This document shows positions 62,663 to 64,000 of a DNA stretch of 64,000 bases, piece by piece. Positions within the stretch are counted from its first letter, which is position 1; every line of letters starts with the position of its first letter. The translations under genes and the position numbers were made by a program. The notes below the pieces were generated by a model. It ran no database searches. It worked only from the letters and a program-made list of their open reading frames with translations, and was not told the origin of the DNA. Source of the stretch: Duganella sp. CF402 (lineage in GTDB: Bacteria; Pseudomonadota; Gammaproteobacteria; Burkholderiales; Burkholderiaceae_D); the NCBI RefSeq assembly GCF_900109645.1, contig NZ_FOBG01000002.1, positions 620,001 to 684,000 of the forward strand, written 5' to 3'.

Positions 62663-64000
62663 ATGAAGGAATTTATTTCAACTTATCCGGCGCTGGCCTG
62701 GAGTATCGTCAGCGTGATGCTGGCACTGGTGGTGGTGGCCACGCTGTGGCAGCAGCTGAAATGGTGGTGGTTTAACACCTGGGTCAATTTCCCGCTGATC
62801 GGCCGCATTGCCGCGCTGTCGCGCGACGCCAATGAAGACGTGTCGTATCCGGGCTGGTTCTCCGGCGAGCGCACGCTGTGCCAGGAGTACAAGAATTTCG
62901 TGCACGTGCAGGACGAGCATGACTTCAACGAAAAGGTCACCTACCTGACCAAGGCCGGCGACAACGGCCGCCGCAACACGCCGGGCTGGATCTGGCTGCT
63001 GACGGTATCGATGGTGTTTGTCGAAGCGCTGGGTTTCTCCTACGTGCTGGCCGGCTACACCATTCCCGGCGCCAGCGAGAATCTGCAGCAAACCGGCGCC
63101 TACGGCATCGCCTTCCTGATTTCGGTGATCCTGGTGGCCTTCACCCACTTTGCCGGCCACGAGCTGTACAAATCGGGCCGCATCAAGAACGCGCGCCGCG
63201 AATGGGTGGAAGACAAGCGCCGCTTCAAGCTGTCCACCGGGACCATTCCGCTGGCGCGCCCGCAGAACAGCGATGACGACATGCCGGCCTACACCCAGCT
63301 GTGCAACCGTGTCGGCGCCCACCCGACCTATCTGGTCTCGATCGCCACCCTGATCATCGTACTGCTGATTGCCGGCGCGGCGACCTATGTGCGCAGCCAG
63401 GTGCTGGAAAAAGAACTGGTGGCGCGCGTCACCCAGGTCAACAAGCAGATCGACAGCGGCAACCAGGCCGCCGCCGACAGCCTCGACATGAGCAACACCA
63501 GCGTGCGCCTGCCTGCAGCCGACGCCGCTGCCGACCATGACGCCGACAAGAAGGTCGCCGCCGACGAGGCCGACATCGACCGTCACGGCGGCTGGGCCAC
63601 CTTCATCGTACTGGCCTTCGTGTTCGTGTTCCTGCAACTGCTGGGCGTGATCTTCGGCTACCGCTGGGGCTTTGCCGGCGAGAACAGCGCCGAAGCCTAC
63701 CGCGATATCGGCGGCGGCCGCTATTCCAGCTATACCGCCGTGCGCGAAGGCTACCGCCGCATCGCCGACACCGCACAAGCGCGGCTGGCGGTGCTGCAGC
63801 AAAAAATCATGGCCAAGAACAGCGATGTCGGCACCTCGGGCCAGCACCTGAGCAAAACCTTCCGTGACTACATCCAGGAAACCCGCATTGCCGAACAGGC
63901 CGAACGCCAGAACGAACGCCAGCACGCGGCGGTAGTCCGCCAGCAAGCTGCGGCTGCGGCCACCGCCGCGCCGGTGACGCCGGCAGCACCAGTACCTGCA
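62663..64000 (+). CDS. Multi-spanning membrane protein with long coiled coil, unknown function (cut by window edge)
   Basis: The frame is open from the ATG at 62663 to the window end (446 codons, no stop). Predicted membrane helices lie near residues 10-30, 112-135, 146-168, 217-240 and 312-335. A soluble loop (about 35-105) follows the first, a charged Lys/Asp/Ala-rich helical stretch (about 240-310) precedes the fifth, and the C-terminal part (from 350) is a helical, Gln/Ala/Arg-rich segment ending in Pro/Ala repeats. The start is supported by AAGGGATG upstream. No family is recognised. Close coupling to the OmpA lipoprotein and nearness to ter genes suggests an envelope complex. Confidence 0.8.
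   Translation, partial: MKEFISTYPALAWSIVSVMLALVVVATLWQQLKWWWFNTWVNFPLIGRIAALSRDANEDVSYPGWFSGERTLCQEYKNFVHVQDEHDFNEKVTYLTKAGDNGRRNTPGWIWLLTVSMVFVEALGFSYVLAGYTIPGASENLQQTGAYGIAFLISVILVAFTHFAGHELYKSGRIKNARREWVEDKRRFKLSTGTIPLARPQNSDDDMPAYTQLCNRVGAHPTYLVSIATLIIVLLIAGAATYVRSQVLEKELVARVTQVNKQIDSGNQAAADSLDMSNTSVRLPAADAAADHDADKKVAADEADIDRHGGWATFIVLAFVFVFLQLLGVIFGYRWGFAGENSAEAYRDIGGGRYSSYTAVREGYRRIADTAQARLAVLQQKIMAKNSDVGTSGQHLSKTFRDYIQETRIAEQAERQNERQHAAVVRQQAAAAATAAPVTPAAPVPA

Noticed and set aside
62678..63946. Minus-strand open frame opposite the right-end membrane protein
   Set aside because: The plus-strand frame from 62663 has a ribosome site, membrane helices and proper codon use; the minus-strand product is a His/Gly/Val-rich shadow.

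Overview
The window looks like chromosomal DNA from a GC-rich Gram-negative betaproteobacterium, most likely Burkholderiales of the Oxalobacteraceae type (Duganella/Massilia-like). The grounds are the dcw gene order, ftsY-ftsE-ftsX-rpoH with a CIRCE element before rpoH, two porins of the Burkholderiales type, class A RNase P RNA and the general codon use. The genus is an inference. There are no tRNAs, rRNAs, insertion sequences, CRISPR arrays or prophage genes that I can see.

Layout. (1) 1-15370, minus strand: almost the whole division and cell-wall (dcw) cluster, read from its promoter at about 15360 leftward: mraZ-rsmH-ftsL-ftsI-murE-murF-mraY-murD-ftsW-murG-murC-ddl-ftsQ-ftsA (cut by the window edge). 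Most junctions overlap by 1-4 bases. The promoter carries four MraZ repeats spaced exactly 10 bp apart. (2) 15.4-22 kb: an AT-rich spacer, glpK, rnpB directly upstream of glpK, a thiamine-diphosphate enzyme, a small exported protein, a porin and a 1-kb non-coding stretch. (3) 22-27 kb: a MerR regulator with a cobalamin-binding domain, then ftsY-ftsE-ftsX and rpoH (sigma-32). (4) 27-34.5 kb: a lipoprotein, gamma-glutamyltransferase, signal peptidase I, an ABC ATPase with a permease fused to a CPBP membrane protease, and a RidA-type protein divergent from a LysR regulator.

(5) 34.5-52.9 kb is a pectin/galacturonate island. A TonB-dependent receptor, an SGNH acetylesterase, a polygalacturonase-pectinesterase fusion, a second GH28 enzyme and a GH43 lipoprotein take pectin apart. 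Udh oxidises galacturonate to galactarolactone, an SMP-30 lactonase opens it, GarD dehydrates galactarate, KdgD yields 2-oxoglutarate semialdehyde and an aldehyde dehydrogenase completes 2-oxoglutarate. Two different FadR-type GntR regulators sit at the two ends, each next to its own palindromic operator type (TGGTCTGACCA; GTTGTATGAC half-sites). No inner-membrane uronate transporter is seen.

(6) 53-56.7 kb: an HDOD protein, a DHA2-type MFS exporter and a second porin. (7) 56.7-64 kb: a Ter-type stress island. terC-like (DUF475), terD, AIM24-domain and terD genes form a minus-strand operon ending in a strong terminator. A NhaR regulator is divergent from it, followed by an OmpA-domain lipoprotein and a multi-spanning membrane protein that runs off the right edge. 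The last two genes are the least understood part of the window and the best candidate for an undescribed envelope-stress module.
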